Shown one piece after another: positions 31,058 to 38,231 of a stretch of DNA of 64,000 bases. Below the pieces are notes generated by a model. The model saw only the letters and a list, made by a program, of their open reading frames with translations. It was not told where the DNA came from and did no database searches. Position numbers and translations under genes: made by a program. How positions within the stretch are numbered: the first letter of the stretch is position 1; each line of letters opens with the position of its first letter. Source of the DNA: Bacillus sp. J33 (GTDB lineage: Bacteria > Bacillota > Bacilli > Bacillales > Cytobacillaceae); the NCBI RefSeq assembly GCF_000518885.1, contig NZ_JAEL01000005.1, positions 62,001-126,000 of the forward strand. The letters run 5' to 3'.

Positions 31058-32985
31058 TTAAAATGGCAGGTCATCATCTGAGATATCGATGACCCCACCA
31101 TTGTCTGAAAACGGGTCATTGATTAACTTTTTTTTTCACGTTCTCTTCTTGATCTACGACTACGAGTTCCCTTTTCATCCCCTTTAGCTTCTGCAGAGTC
31201 TTCTTCACCTGGCGGCGTATCATCTTCAGTCGGCTTACGGGAACGGCGCTGGCGTCCAGGCTTTTCTTCATTTATAGGAGCATCTTCCGTTTTGCGTGAG
31301 CGTCTTTCACGCTTTGGTTTTTCTTCAGGAACACCGTTAACATCATCTTCTGAATCTGGTGTTGTCATTTCTATTTCTTCTTCATCCGTTTCAATCTTTT
31401 TACGGGATGAACGTTCACGCTTAGGCTTTTCGTCACTTTCTTCTTTCTTAGCTCGTCCAGTACGCTTCGCTTTCTCTTTGGTTTTAGATGCTTTGCCTTC
31501 CTGGGCAGCTGTTAACTCCTCAATAAATGTTTCCATTTCCAACGGGATGGTATCGACTTCAAAATCAAAACGGCCTCCACCGAATACATTTTGTTTCTTA
31601 GCCAACTGCAGGAATCTTTCATCCTCAGAATTCACGAAAGCACGTAATGTTAAATCCACAGTGCCAGTAAGGAAATTGGCGACCTTGTCATTAATATTTG
31701 GTTTAAAGGTTGTTCGCTTGGATCCACCCTTCAAAGTGATTTCTTCAACCTTTTCTTTACTGATATAAATCAATTGATAACCAAGAGCTTTCAAACGCTT
31801 CATGGCGTTATTAAATTCAGTTGTAACCTTAGACCACCCTTTACCATAAGAACCGTCAGATTCATGCTCCCAGCCGTTCTTATCAAACACATAGACACGG
31901 CAGTGTTCGTAAATATCCTCAACCAGATCCAGGGCAACTGCTTCAAAGTCATTCTCTTCCGTTTCAAGTTCTGATAAGGTATCCAAGAAAACATCCCAGG
32001 CTAATTTACGATTTGTAACCCTGCCAGTTTTTGTGACAACATCTTTAATTGATACAACTGGAGCAGTGGTGTTATCCGTGTTCCCATCAGTATTGAGGAA
32101 TAACACGTTATCCACACCATCCACAAATGTGGACTTACCAACATACGAATCTGCGTATATCCAGAAATCTGGCTTCGTATCGATCTTTCTTTCACGACGT
32201 TCATTTTTAGGCAATGCCATTAAAATCTCTCCCTTATCATTTTCTATAGCTTCCAAGTAATTGGGCCTGAACCGCGGGTTGCAGCTGAAGCATTTTCCAC
32301 TGGCATTCTTTTTAGAGTAATCAGTAGTTTTCTCAATTTTGTCCATGCTGTTCTTGAAGTAAATGGACTCCATTTCATTAAATTCAATTGGGACAAACTT
32401 TACTTCTGATGCTTCAACTGTTTCAACCAGGCGTTTACGGAAATGGAATAAATCCTCTTTATCTTTTTGCTTTATGCTTGTCTTTGGAACGAATAGATAA
32501 GCCAGCTTTTTAACATTGAACCCATCTTGCTCTAGGTAGTCTTTGTAAATATGTAGCTGTCCGGATTCTAAATAGTTCTTGATGTTGTTCGAATACTTGA
32601 AATCCATTACCATGCAAGTATCATCAGGTGCCTTTATGATCAGATCCACAAACCCGAGATAACGTTCGTGATCGATTTTGTATTCATGGATAAACTCACA
32701 ATCTGCGAAACTCTGATTCAAGAAATCCTTTACTTTGGGAATGAGTATTTCTAACTTTATTCCTTCTTCAATAATGGCATCCGTTAAGACTGGAAAAGCA
32801 TTGTAGTATTCATGAAGAGAAGTCTCCACATCATGCTCAATTCCAGAGTGCAAAGCACGGCCAATTATTAAAGGGGTATCAGCATCTAATTTTGGAATTT
32901 CAGTAAGCTGCTGATTATATCTAAGATCAAAGTGATAGGGACAGTCATTGAATAATGAAACCCGGCTGTAACTGTATTGGCTCAT
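31058..32985 (-). CDS. Proposed -1 frameshift product: RecB-nuclease/Sak4 recombinase with SSB-mimic tail (642 aa)
   Basis: Slipping back one base at the A-run (31,129-31,135) continues reading past the zero-frame stop for 23 codons. The new tail reads K-L-I-NDPFSDNGG-V-IDISDDDLPF and ends in a stop at 31,058. IDISDDDLPF is the exact C-terminal peptide of Bacillus SsbA as I know it, and the preceding DPF...G pattern also matches. This tail recruits RecO, PriA, RecG, RecQ and others to SSB. A hairpin begins 5 nt after the heptamer. If the A-run is really one base longer, the tail would simply be in frame. Either way the SSB-like tail belongs to this gene. Confidence 0.75.
31084..31135 (-). promoter_or_regulatory. 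Proposed -1 frameshift signal (A9 slippery run plus hairpin)
   Basis: In the reading frame the codons are GAA AAA AAA AGT, giving A AAA AAA at 31,129-31,135. Downstream, ATC-A-ATGACCC pairs with GGGTCAT-C-GAT (31,113-31,123 with 31,085-31,095), ten pairs with one A-C mismatch around a 17-nt loop. The spacer is 5 nt, the optimum seen for bacterial frameshift stimulators. Confidence 0.7.
31123..32985 (-). CDS. Zero-frame product: RecB/Cas4-type nuclease fused to Sak4-like RecA-fold ATPase (620 aa)
   Basis: Residues about 1-245 are a PD-(D/E)XK nuclease: 'ALHSGIEHDVE', 'RYLGFVDLIIKAPDDTCMVM', 'DFKYSN', 'SGQLHIYKDYL' and a Cys-rich end ('SGKCFSCNPRF'). About 265-490 is a Sak4-type ATPase with P-loop 'YADSYVGKSTFVDGVDN', then 'FEAVALDLVEDIYEHCRVYV' and 'LGYQLIYISKEKVEEI'. 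About 505-620 is a low-complexity Lys/Arg/Glu tail with repeated 'EEKPKRERRSRK'. Sak4 proteins anneal ssDNA with help from SSB. The nuclease-Sak4 fusion would couple end resection with annealing. Confidence 0.88.
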   Translation of the reverse strand: MSQYSYSRVSLFNDCPYHFDLRYNQQLTEIPKLDADTPLIIGRALHSGIEHDVETSLHEYYNAFPVLTDAIIEEGIKLEILIPKVKDFLNQSFADCEFIHEYKIDHERYLGFVDLIIKAPDDTCMVMDFKYSNNIKNYLESGQLHIYKDYLEQDGFNVKKLAYLFVPKTSIKQKDKEDLFHFRKRLVETVEASEVKFVPIEFNEMESIYFKNSMDKIEKTTDYSKKNASGKCFSCNPRFRPNYLEAIENDKGEILMALPKNERRERKIDTKPDFWIYADSYVGKSTFVDGVDNVLFLNTDGNTDNTTAPVVSIKDVVTKTGRVTNRKLAWDVFLDTLSELETEENDFEAVALDLVEDIYEHCRVYVFDKNGWEHESDGSYGKGWSKVTTEFNNAMKRLKALGYQLIYISKEKVEEITLKGGSKRTTFKPNINDKVANFLTGTVDLTLRAFVNSEDERFLQLAKKQNVFGGGRFDFEVDTIPLEMETFIEELTAAQEGKASKTKEKAKRTGRAKKEESDEKPKRERSSRKKIETDEEEIEMTTPDSEDDVNGVPEEKPKRERRSRKTEDAPINEEKPGRQRRSRKPTEDDTPPGEEDSAEAKGDEKGTRSRRSRREREKKS

Positions 32986-33275
32986 AACTTAGCCACTTCC
33001 ATTAATGCTTCATTGGAGACTTTGATCTGGTCTAGATAGCTTTTCAAGTCTTTAACAGCACCTTTGTTTACCAATAACTCATTACGGGCTATAAACTTTA
33101 AAGCGCTATGAATGGTCTTTGAATAACCTTTGAATCGCCATTTCGTGACTGTCTCTTTTTTAATTGGATTGAACACTTCTTCCAACCGTTCAACCACTAC
33201 ATTTAGACCGTCATATTCTTTAATACGGACATTGCCAATTTCGATGAGGATAGCTTTCTCTTTAGTTTCAGTCAT
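32982..33275 (-). CDS. Small recombination-region protein (97 aa), unknown
   Basis: ATG 33,275 follows GAGGTGG by about 6 nt; a GTG three codons earlier is less likely. It overlaps the fusion gene start by 4 nt. The product ('ILIEIGNVRIKEYDGLNVVV', 'KKETVTKWRFKGYSKTIHSA', 'LKFIARNELLVNKGAVKDLK') is a mixed alpha/beta protein with no catalytic motif that I can see. Position suggests an accessory to the nuclease-Sak4 protein. Confidence 0.75.
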   Translation of the reverse strand: MTETKEKAILIEIGNVRIKEYDGLNVVVERLEEVFNPIKKETVTKWRFKGYSKTIHSALKFIARNELLVNKGAVKDLKSYLDQIKVSNEALMEVAKL

Positions 33276-33553
33276 CCAAACCACCTCACTTTCCAGGACT
33301 CAAAATCTTTAGGCCGAAGCACATAGGCCTCTCCACCTGAGTCTTTTATTTTCCGGATATTGTACAACTGCAATTTACTGGCCGTACCCACATCGGTTTT
33401 TAATTCAATGCCATGGAACTTTCCATCGATGCAGGCCAAGATATCAGGAATTCCTTCTTTGGTGTATTGACTCCCGGCCCAATACTTTACATGCCATACT
33501 TCTTTATCTTTTAAATACTTGATGACTTTTTTCTGAAATGCAGATTCTCTCAT
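33272..33553 (-). CDS. VRR-NUC domain nuclease
   Basis: The 93-residue protein is a complete stand-alone VRR-NUC domain: 'FQKKVIKYLKDKEVWHVKYW' helix, then 'GIPDILACIDGKFHGIELKT' with the PD and ExK metal ligands, then 'LQLYNIRKIKDSGGEAYVLR'. Such nucleases act on branched DNA. It lies between the zinc-ribbon gene and the recombinase genes with ATGA overlaps. Confidence 0.93.
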   Translation of the reverse strand: MRESAFQKKVIKYLKDKEVWHVKYWAGSQYTKEGIPDILACIDGKFHGIELKTDVGTASKLQLYNIRKIKDSGGEAYVLRPKDFESWKVRWFG

Positions 33554-33726
33554 CTGATGTCACCCCAATCAAGCTTGGAGCCACAGCCAGGACAATAATT
33601 AAATTCCTCATCCAATTTTGTTTCACATTTTCCACAGAACGGTTCTGACTCATCCCCTGCAGAAAAATAACTTTGATAAGCTTCAGTCCATTGGACTTTT
33701 ACAGTTTTTACTATTTTTAAAGGCAT
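33550..33726 (-). CDS. Zinc-ribbon protein (58 aa)
   Basis: ATG 33,726 directly follows the stop of the 105-aa gene; the TGA overlaps the VRR-NUC ATG (ATGA). 'PFCGKCETKLDEEFNYCPGC' is a four-Cys zinc ribbon with a 'GSKLDWGDIR' end. It may hold the nuclease or helicase on DNA; unproven. Confidence 0.75.
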   Translation of the reverse strand: MPLKIVKTVKVQWTEAYQSYFSAGDESEPFCGKCETKLDEEFNYCPGCGSKLDWGDIR

Positions 33727-34044
33727 TTATTTCACCTTGATTGTTAAACTAGCACTACGATTAGTGACTTTAGGATAATCAGCCATGAGCTCTGCATAAT
33801 GGTCAGGCTCTTCATTTTTCAGCCTGGTCGTATCTAAAGATTTACTTGTACTTGCTGCTGTTCTAGTGATTTTTAGCAAGTCATTATCAATCGACTTGAT
33901 TCCAAACTCATCCATTGCCTTGCCAAGCTCTTCTTTAAGTTTGGCAGTTTGATCTTTTAATAATTTTTCCTGTTGAATATGCTGTGCAACATTTGCCATC
34001 AATAACATGTGTTTGCTTTCAAATGCTTGTAATTCATTACTCAT
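33727..34044 (-). CDS. Coiled-coil phage protein (105 aa), Gp157-like in position
   Basis: Long helices ('QAFESKHMLLMANVAQHIQQ', 'EKLLKDQTAKLKEELGKAMD') are followed by a short beta hairpin ending 'SASLTIKVK'. Proteins of this shape in early siphophage operons are often grouped as Gp157-like, linked to resistance to other phages in lactic phages, but the match here is only general. Overlaps the next gene by one base. Confidence 0.65.
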   Translation of the reverse strand: MSNELQAFESKHMLLMANVAQHIQQEKLLKDQTAKLKEELGKAMDEFGIKSIDNDLLKITRTAASTSKSLDTTRLKNEEPDHYAELMADYPKVTNRSASLTIKVK

Positions 34045-34295
34045 TACTTGTCACACTCCTTCAGAACGATTTTCATATTCACAAGAGAAGGTTCAAGGCA
34101 CTTAATTTCCCCGTAAACAAGATCAATCTCATGAATACTTTTTAATGTTTTCGGTTCTTCCTCAATGTTGTAATCTCCAGATGCAATACGACCAACTAGA
34201 CTTTTCACTTCTGAATCCCGCTCATACATATGAACCTGATCCTCAGTAAAATGACCTCTGTTCTGTCTTGTGACAACCAGGTATCTTTTTAACAT
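34044..34295 (-). CDS. Small early protein (83 aa), unknown
   Basis: 'KRYLVVTRQNRGHFTEDQVH', 'EVKSLVGRIASGDYNIEEEP' and 'VYGEIKCLEPSLVNMKIVLK' predict a compact alpha/beta fold. It is cotranscribed between the helicase-side genes and the recombination genes. No function recognised. Confidence 0.7.
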   Translation of the reverse strand: MLKRYLVVTRQNRGHFTEDQVHMYERDSEVKSLVGRIASGDYNIEEEPKTLKSIHEIDLVYGEIKCLEPSLVNMKIVLKECDK

Positions 34296-34309
34296 TAAAG
34301 CTCAACTCC

Positions 34310-34576
34310 TTAACCGGAATACCTGGCAAAAGCAACGCCATTTTCTTTAGCTAATTTTTTACGTTCCCTACGGTTTAAAATCTCACCATAATCTTTTTTG
34401 ATTGCTGTAGAAACAGCCGATAATCCAAGTTCACCAGGTTGATAGGGTTGTTTGGTACTACGTGGGGCTTTAGCTCTTACACCCTTTTTCATTTCAGCAA
34501 AATCACGAGCAATCCCAGCTTGTTTGGCAACCCTAAAAGCTTGCATTTGGTCTATAAATCTTCTTAAAAAACTCAT
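34310..34576 (-). CDS. Basic early protein (88 aa), unknown
   Basis: ATG 34,576 has AGGAGG upstream and overlaps the helicase stop (ATGA). The product is basic, with 'MSFLRRFIDQMQAFRVAKQA' and 'YGEILNRRERKKLAKENGVA'. It may assist the helicase encoded just upstream. No motif recognised. Confidence 0.7.
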   Translation of the reverse strand: MSFLRRFIDQMQAFRVAKQAGIARDFAEMKKGVRAKAPRSTKQPYQPGELGLSAVSTAIKKDYGEILNRRERKKLAKENGVAFARYSG

Positions 34577-35799
34577 TCCATTTCCTCCTTCTCGAATAAA
34601 GCATCTGTATAATCTTTTCGCTCTCTCAGGACTTCGAGCATTCTCCACTCAATGGATCCATCTGTGAGCAGATAATAATAAAAGCATGGTTTCTCCTGGC
34701 CAATCCTGTGAATCCGTTTCTTGCTCTGCTCAAACAGCTCGCTCTTATCTGTGAGGGTAAAGTAAACGATCTTGTTTGCTTTCTGCAGGTTAAGACCCAT
34801 TGCGCCTGCCTGGTACTGAATGAGCGTTACAGAGTTTCCATGCTCCTCATAAGCTGATAAATCTTTTTGATCACCATTGACTGTGCTGATTGGTTTATTG
34901 ATAAGATCCACTAATGCTGCGTATTCCTTTTTAAAGTTGTAGAATATGATCATTCGATCATTCGTACTATCGATTAAATCTTTTACATACTGCAGTTTGT
35001 TTTGGTTGTATGCCCCTGCCAATTGCCGGAGATACAACTTCTTAGCAGCTGGGGTATCACCGATTAATTCTTGCTCACCAATCTCAATGATGTGGTCCTT
35101 TGTAAACTGCTTGTATTCTTTGGTGCCTGGTATCTTTACGATTTGGTCATTAACTGCAGGAAGATCAAAGACCTCTTCCGTCTTCATAAAGATGGCACCA
35201 TATTGCCGAAGCTTTGCTTTCAAGCGTTCCACATTTTTATAACCGGTGATGACAAACTTTTGATTCCGGTCATCCCATTCCTGGACAACAAATTGCTTTA
35301 AAAATAGTTTTTTTGTAATCTTCCAACCTAACAAATGCAGTTGTGACCATAATTCTTCATATTTTCCACCTGTAGGTGTTCCAGACAGAAGAATTACATT
35401 GTCAGCTGCAAGCTTCAGAATGAATTTACTCCGATTGGAAGATTCATTTTTTATCATGGAGGACTCGTCCATCATTAAAGTAAAATTCCTAAGCTTTAAT
35501 AATTCCGGCCGCCTCCAGACTTTGTCATAGTTGATGATTAAGACACTTTCTGGAGGAATATCCTCAATGCGCTGCTGATCAAAAACAATAACTTCATAGT
35601 CATAAAACTGATGGAAATGATCTTTCCAATCATCGATCTTTGATTTTTGACAGATTACAAGATTGTATGGGGTATTGAGCTCCCACATCTTTTCTGATCC
35701 AACGAATGTCTTCCCCAGACCCATGTCCAAGTAATAAGCAACACGGTCTTTTTGATATGTGTCATTCAATGCTCGTTCCTGGTGTGGAAAAAGTTTCAT
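34573..35799 (-). CDS. SNF2/SF2-type phage helicase
   Basis: The 408-residue protein has the SF2 set: motif I 'YLDMGLGKTFVGSEKMWEL', motif II 'LMMDESSMIKNESSNRSKFI' (DESS in place of DEAH), motif III 'VILLSGTPTGGKYEELWSQL', motif V 'TLIQYQAGAMGLNLQKANKI' and motif VI 'QSKKRIHRIGQEKPCFYYYL'. It lacks the accessory domains of chromatin remodellers, as do other phage SNF2 helicases. It probably remodels replication or recombination intermediates. It heads the leftward recombination block. Confidence 0.94.
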   Translation of the reverse strand: MKLFPHQERALNDTYQKDRVAYYLDMGLGKTFVGSEKMWELNTPYNLVICQKSKIDDWKDHFHQFYDYEVIVFDQQRIEDIPPESVLIINYDKVWRRPELLKLRNFTLMMDESSMIKNESSNRSKFILKLAADNVILLSGTPTGGKYEELWSQLHLLGWKITKKLFLKQFVVQEWDDRNQKFVITGYKNVERLKAKLRQYGAIFMKTEEVFDLPAVNDQIVKIPGTKEYKQFTKDHIIEIGEQELIGDTPAAKKLYLRQLAGAYNQNKLQYVKDLIDSTNDRMIIFYNFKKEYAALVDLINKPISTVNGDQKDLSAYEEHGNSVTLIQYQAGAMGLNLQKANKIVYFTLTDKSELFEQSKKRIHRIGQEKPCFYYYLLTDGSIEWRMLEVLRERKDYTDALFEKEEME

Positions 35800-35873
35800 T
35801 TACATCACATCGTTTCGTGCTATACTTTCAGTGTGTGTATTTTCTTGTGGCCACTTTGCAGAGTGGTCATTTT

Positions 35874-36032
35874 TTATACTGCACGATAGCAGCTGACTTG
35901 CTGATTGCCAATCAGATATGTTTTTAAATTTCCTTCTAACACCACATCATTTCCAAAAATGAAGTAGACATCATTTGAACAAATTTCATCACCGAATACA
36001 TCTTCAACTGGATGATTTTCACAAGTTTCCAC
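35874..36032 (-). CDS. Small early protein (52 aa), unknown
   Basis: GTG 36,032 follows GGGAGGTGAGAATA. The product has 'VFGDEICSNDVYFIFGND' and 'YLIGNQQVSCYRAV', a small beta-rich protein with three Cys. No homology recognised. Confidence 0.55.
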   Translation of the reverse strand: METCENHPVEDVFGDEICSNDVYFIFGNDVVLEGNLKTYLIGNQQVSCYRAV

Positions 36033-36065
36033 TATTCTCACCTCCCTTCAAATATGTAAAACCAA

Positions 36066-36194
36066 TTAATCAATAGGGTTATCAAGCATGAATTGAACAG
36101 TTACAATTTCGCGCAAGCTTGTGCTGTATTTGATGTTTTCCAACTTTGTGTGCCAATCACCATCAGAAACACTTGATAGTAACTCTTTGCTCAA
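36066..36194 (-). CDS. Small early protein (42 aa), unknown
   Basis: TTG 36,194 lies 9 nt after a strong AAAGGAGGTGA site; the competing ATG reading stops after 12 codons. The product includes 'SVSDGDWHTKLENIKYSTSL'. No family recognised. Confidence 0.5.
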   Translation of the reverse strand: MSKELLSSVSDGDWHTKLENIKYSTSLREIVTVQFMLDNPID

Positions 36195-36210
36195 TTTTCA
36201 TCACCTCCTT

Positions 36211-36291
36211 TTAGTTGAAAATCTCCCACACGATACAGGTAAACAACCAACCAATGAAGATCCCCAGTGCAAATGAACGGTAATTATTCAC
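36211..36291 (-). CDS. Tiny membrane protein (26 aa)
   Basis: GTG 36,291 follows GGAGGTGAAATTAAG. The peptide is one hydrophobic helix ('FALGIFIGWLFTCIVW') with a short polar end. It is one of two adjacent early membrane miniproteins. Confidence 0.5.
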   Translation of the reverse strand: MNNYRSFALGIFIGWLFTCIVWEIFN

Positions 36292-36309
36292 CTTAATTTC
36301 ACCTCCCGG

Positions 36310-36399
36310 CTACTCAGCCCAACCCTTGGCCTTTCCAACTGCAAAACCAGCGAATAACAATGTGATAAAGACGATTCCAAAGCATCCAATGCCGAACAC
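36310..36399 (-). CDS. Tiny membrane protein (29 aa)
   Basis: GTG 36,399 follows GGAGGTACCTGAC. One membrane helix ('FGIGCFGIVFITLLFAGFAV') and a basic end 'GKAKGWAE'. It is the first gene seen after the early regulatory region, so it may be made soon after infection. Confidence 0.5.
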   Translation of the reverse strand: MFGIGCFGIVFITLLFAGFAVGKAKGWAE

Positions 36400-36430
36400 G
36401 TCAGGTACCTCCAAATGCATAAATTTTTTA

Positions 36431-36467
36431 TTCCAATAGATTTCCTTCCGGTATAATAAAATTGGAA
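36431..36467. promoter_or_regulatory. Inverted repeat around a TATAAT -10 (possible operator)
   Basis: TTCCAAT (36,431-36,437) and ATTGGAA (36,461-36,467) flank TATAAT at 36,452-36,457, which precedes the rightward 81-aa gene. CCTTCC/GGAAGG repeats lie inside. The site sits between divergent early transcripts. Confidence 0.5.
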
Positions 36468-36479
36468 GGAGGTGGTAAT

Positions 36480-36725
36480 ATGAAACTCATAGAAGTTTTG
36501 AATAGTTTGTCGCCTATCAATGCAGAAAAACATGGACTGATAATTGACTTTCCGGATATAATTCAATCTTGTAAACTACTTGGCCAGGACTCGAGTGAAA
36601 TGATCGAAGTTAAACTCCATGAATTAGAAAAACAAGGGCTAATTAAAGTTGTTTGTATGGATGATCCTGGCTTTGAAAATTTAGTCATTGGTGTCAAATT
36701 AACTAAATGGAACGATTCCTTGTGA
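36480..36725 (+). CDS. Small regulator-like protein (81 aa), rightward
   Basis: ATG 36,480 follows AAGGAGGTGGT. The product, with 'LIEVLNSLSPINAEKHGLII' and 'IEVKLHELEKQGLIKVVC', predicts a winged-helix-like fold (helix pair plus hairpin). It is transcribed opposite to the early operon from the palindrome-flanked promoter and ends at its own terminator, so it may regulate that promoter. This is inference. Confidence 0.6.
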   Translation: MKLIEVLNSLSPINAEKHGLIIDFPDIIQSCKLLGQDSSEMIEVKLHELEKQGLIKVVCMDDPGFENLVIGVKLTKWNDSL

Positions 36726-36759
36726 TTTTCCTTACCGGTCATCATAATTAGATTTTTTC

Positions 36760-36794
36760 TCAGCCTCTGTTAAAGCAGGGGCTGATTTATATTG
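36760..36794 (+). terminator. Terminator of the rightward small gene
   Basis: TCAGCCTCTG (36,760-36,769) pairs with CAGGGGCTGA (36,776-36,785), ten pairs with one G-T, followed by TTTATATTG. Confidence 0.75.
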
Positions 36795-36868
36795 TTCTCC
36801 ATGACTTTACGTCGTTATGATTTTAGAACTAAATTCGTTCATCAAGTTTCGCCATGTTGGTAAAAAGA

Positions 36869-36891
36869 TAAGGCTGCTAATCAGCCTTGCT
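36869..36891 (-). terminator. Terminator of the cro transcript
   Basis: AAGGCTG (36,871-36,877) and CAGCCTT (36,883-36,889) form a 7-bp stem; on the minus strand it is followed by ATCTTTTT. It ends the cro/73-aa transcript. Confidence 0.75.
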
Positions 36892-36900
36892 TGCAAGTTC

Positions 36901-37122
36901 TTAATTTTCTACATAAGTTAGATATGTCCGAAGTTTCCCATCTTCCAGAGAGACCTTTCTCTCGTAATTATTTAAAAAATGTGGGTCCTCAATGGTGTCT
37001 CCTTTCTGTTTAAGGACCCAAACTCTTGAATGATTTAAAAGATCAGATAGTCCAACTGGGATAGGGATGCTATGACCCTCTAATTTGATATGAGTGACTT
37101 CTAGGTCCTCCATTAATTTCAA
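36901..37122 (-). CDS. Small protein downstream of cro (73 aa), unknown
   Basis: TTG 37,122 is 8 nt after GGGGAG; an ATG at 37,113 is the alternative. The product ('HSIPIPVGLSDLLNHSRVWV', 'NNYERKVSLEDGKLRTYLTY') is cotranscribed with cro and closed off by its own terminator. It may be an early regulator. Function unknown. Confidence 0.65.
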   Translation of the reverse strand: MKLMEDLEVTHIKLEGHSIPIPVGLSDLLNHSRVWVLKQKGDTIEDPHFLNNYERKVSLEDGKLRTYLTYVEN

Positions 37123-37142
37123 TTTACTTTCTCCCCTCCACC

Positions 37143-37376
37143 TTAAGTAGTTGATTCATCACCATTTACTCTACTTAAAGTAGAACCCTGGTTAAAAAAA
37201 ATACAATCATAACTCATTTCTAAGATATCCGATAGCTTCTTTGCTTCTCTAACAGTAACTTCATCTGGATGCTTCTCCATCTTGCTGTATGTTTGCACAT
37301 GGACTCCAAGCTTACTGGCTATCTCCCTCTGTGTAAAACCTTTTAGCAACCTAGCCTGTTTCAGTGTGAATCTCAC
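37143..37376 (-). CDS. Cro-like HTH regulator (XRE family)
   Basis: GTG 37,376 is chosen because GAGGTGAGAACG precedes it and the product then starts 'RFTLKQARLLKGFTQREIAS', the usual XRE opening; a GTG at 37,397 is also possible. The HTH continues 'KLGVHVQTYSKMEKHPDEVT'. It is divergent from the cI-like gene and its promoter overlaps a shared operator, the standard lysis/lysogeny switch. Product 77 aa. Confidence 0.88.
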   Translation of the reverse strand: MRFTLKQARLLKGFTQREIASKLGVHVQTYSKMEKHPDEVTVREAKKLSDILEMSYDCIFFNQGSTLSRVNGDESTT

Positions 37377-37410
37377 CGTTCTCACCTCGCTTTTCACCTT
37401 TCACAATCAC

Positions 37411-37439
37411 ATCTTATTCTACTTTTAGTAGATTGTCAA
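37411..37439 (-). promoter_or_regulatory. Early leftward promoter (PR-like) with operator OA
   Basis: On the minus strand TTGACA (37,434-37,439), 17 nt, TAAGAT (37,411-37,416). The spacer holds the palindromic operator TCTACTTTTAGTAGA (37,418-37,432). Confidence 0.85.
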
Positions 37440-37485
37440 CGATAAAATTCTCACGAATTTCTACCTTGAAAATAGGCAACTTAAA

Positions 37486-37495
37486 TAAAAGTAGA
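37486..37495. promoter_or_regulatory. Repressor operator OB (half-site match)
   Basis: TAAAAGTAGA at 37,486-37,495 repeats one arm of OA, placed between the two promoters. Confidence 0.6.
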
Positions 37496-37512
37496 TTTTT
37501 TTCGATATAATG

Positions 37513-37541
37513 TTGAACATTGTCTACTTTTAGTTTATATT
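37513..37541 (+). promoter_or_regulatory. Repressor promoter (PRM-like) with operator OC
   Basis: TTGAAC (37,513-37,518), 17 nt, TATATT (37,536-37,541). The spacer carries TCTACTTTTAGT (37,523-37,534), so the repressor probably regulates its own gene. Confidence 0.7.
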
Positions 37542-37572
37542 AATCATATAAATAGTGCCGGAGGGAAATAAA

Positions 37573-38217
37573 GTGAGTATAGGAAAAAATATTAAAAAGT
37601 TGAGAGAACTACATAATTTATCACAAAAAGAACTTGCAGAAATCGCAGGAGTATCTGATAAAGCAGTCTCTACTTGGGAGAACGAACTTAAAGAACCTCG
37701 TATGGGTACTATTCAGAAAATCGCAGATCATTTCGGAATATTAAAAAGTGATATCATTGAGGACCAAAAAGTAAATAGATTGAATAATGACACTCTCAAT
37801 GCGGATTCCATTCCAGTTCCTTTATTAGGATCAATAGCTGCTGGAGTTCCATTGGAGATGATTCCAGTAAAAGAAATGGTGAATGTACCAAGAGAAGTTG
37901 CAGAAACGTATCCAGAGGCTTTTTTAGTTCAGGTAACGGGAGATAGCATGAATAAAATTGTTCCTTCAGGAGCTCTTGCATTGATTGATCCTACAGAAGA
38001 AGTTAAAAATGGTGATATTGCTGCTGTTACAGTCAACGGATATGATGCAACTTTAAAAAGGTTTTATAAATTTCAGGATGGAATTACATTAGAACCTGAA
38101 AGTTATAACCCTGAAAACTCTACTCAGTTTTATAGTTCAAAAGAGCAAGAATACAACCCAATCCATATTAAAGGAAAATTAGTTTGGTACATGGCACCTT
38201 TAAACATTAAATTTTAA
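37573..38217 (+). CDS. CI-like repressor with S24 self-cleavage domain
   Basis: GTG 37,573 follows GGAGGGAAATAAA. Residues about 4-60 are an XRE HTH ('IGKNIKKLRELHNLSQKELA', 'SDKAVSTWENELKEPRMG'). About 80-214 is a LexA/CI peptidase: cleavage region 'LLGSIAAGVPLE' (Ala-Gly), nucleophile in 'VQVTGDSMNKIVPSG' and the Lys in 'DATLKRFYKF'. It should hold the prophage silent and be inactivated by RecA filaments during SOS. It is adjacent to cro and the integrase. Confidence 0.93.
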   Translation: MSIGKNIKKLRELHNLSQKELAEIAGVSDKAVSTWENELKEPRMGTIQKIADHFGILKSDIIEDQKVNRLNNDTLNADSIPVPLLGSIAAGVPLEMIPVKEMVNVPREVAETYPEAFLVQVTGDSMNKIVPSGALALIDPTEEVKNGDIAAVTVNGYDATLKRFYKFQDGITLEPESYNPENSTQFYSSKEQEYNPIHIKGKLVWYMAPLNIKF

Positions 38218-38231
38218 TCCAGGTGATATAT

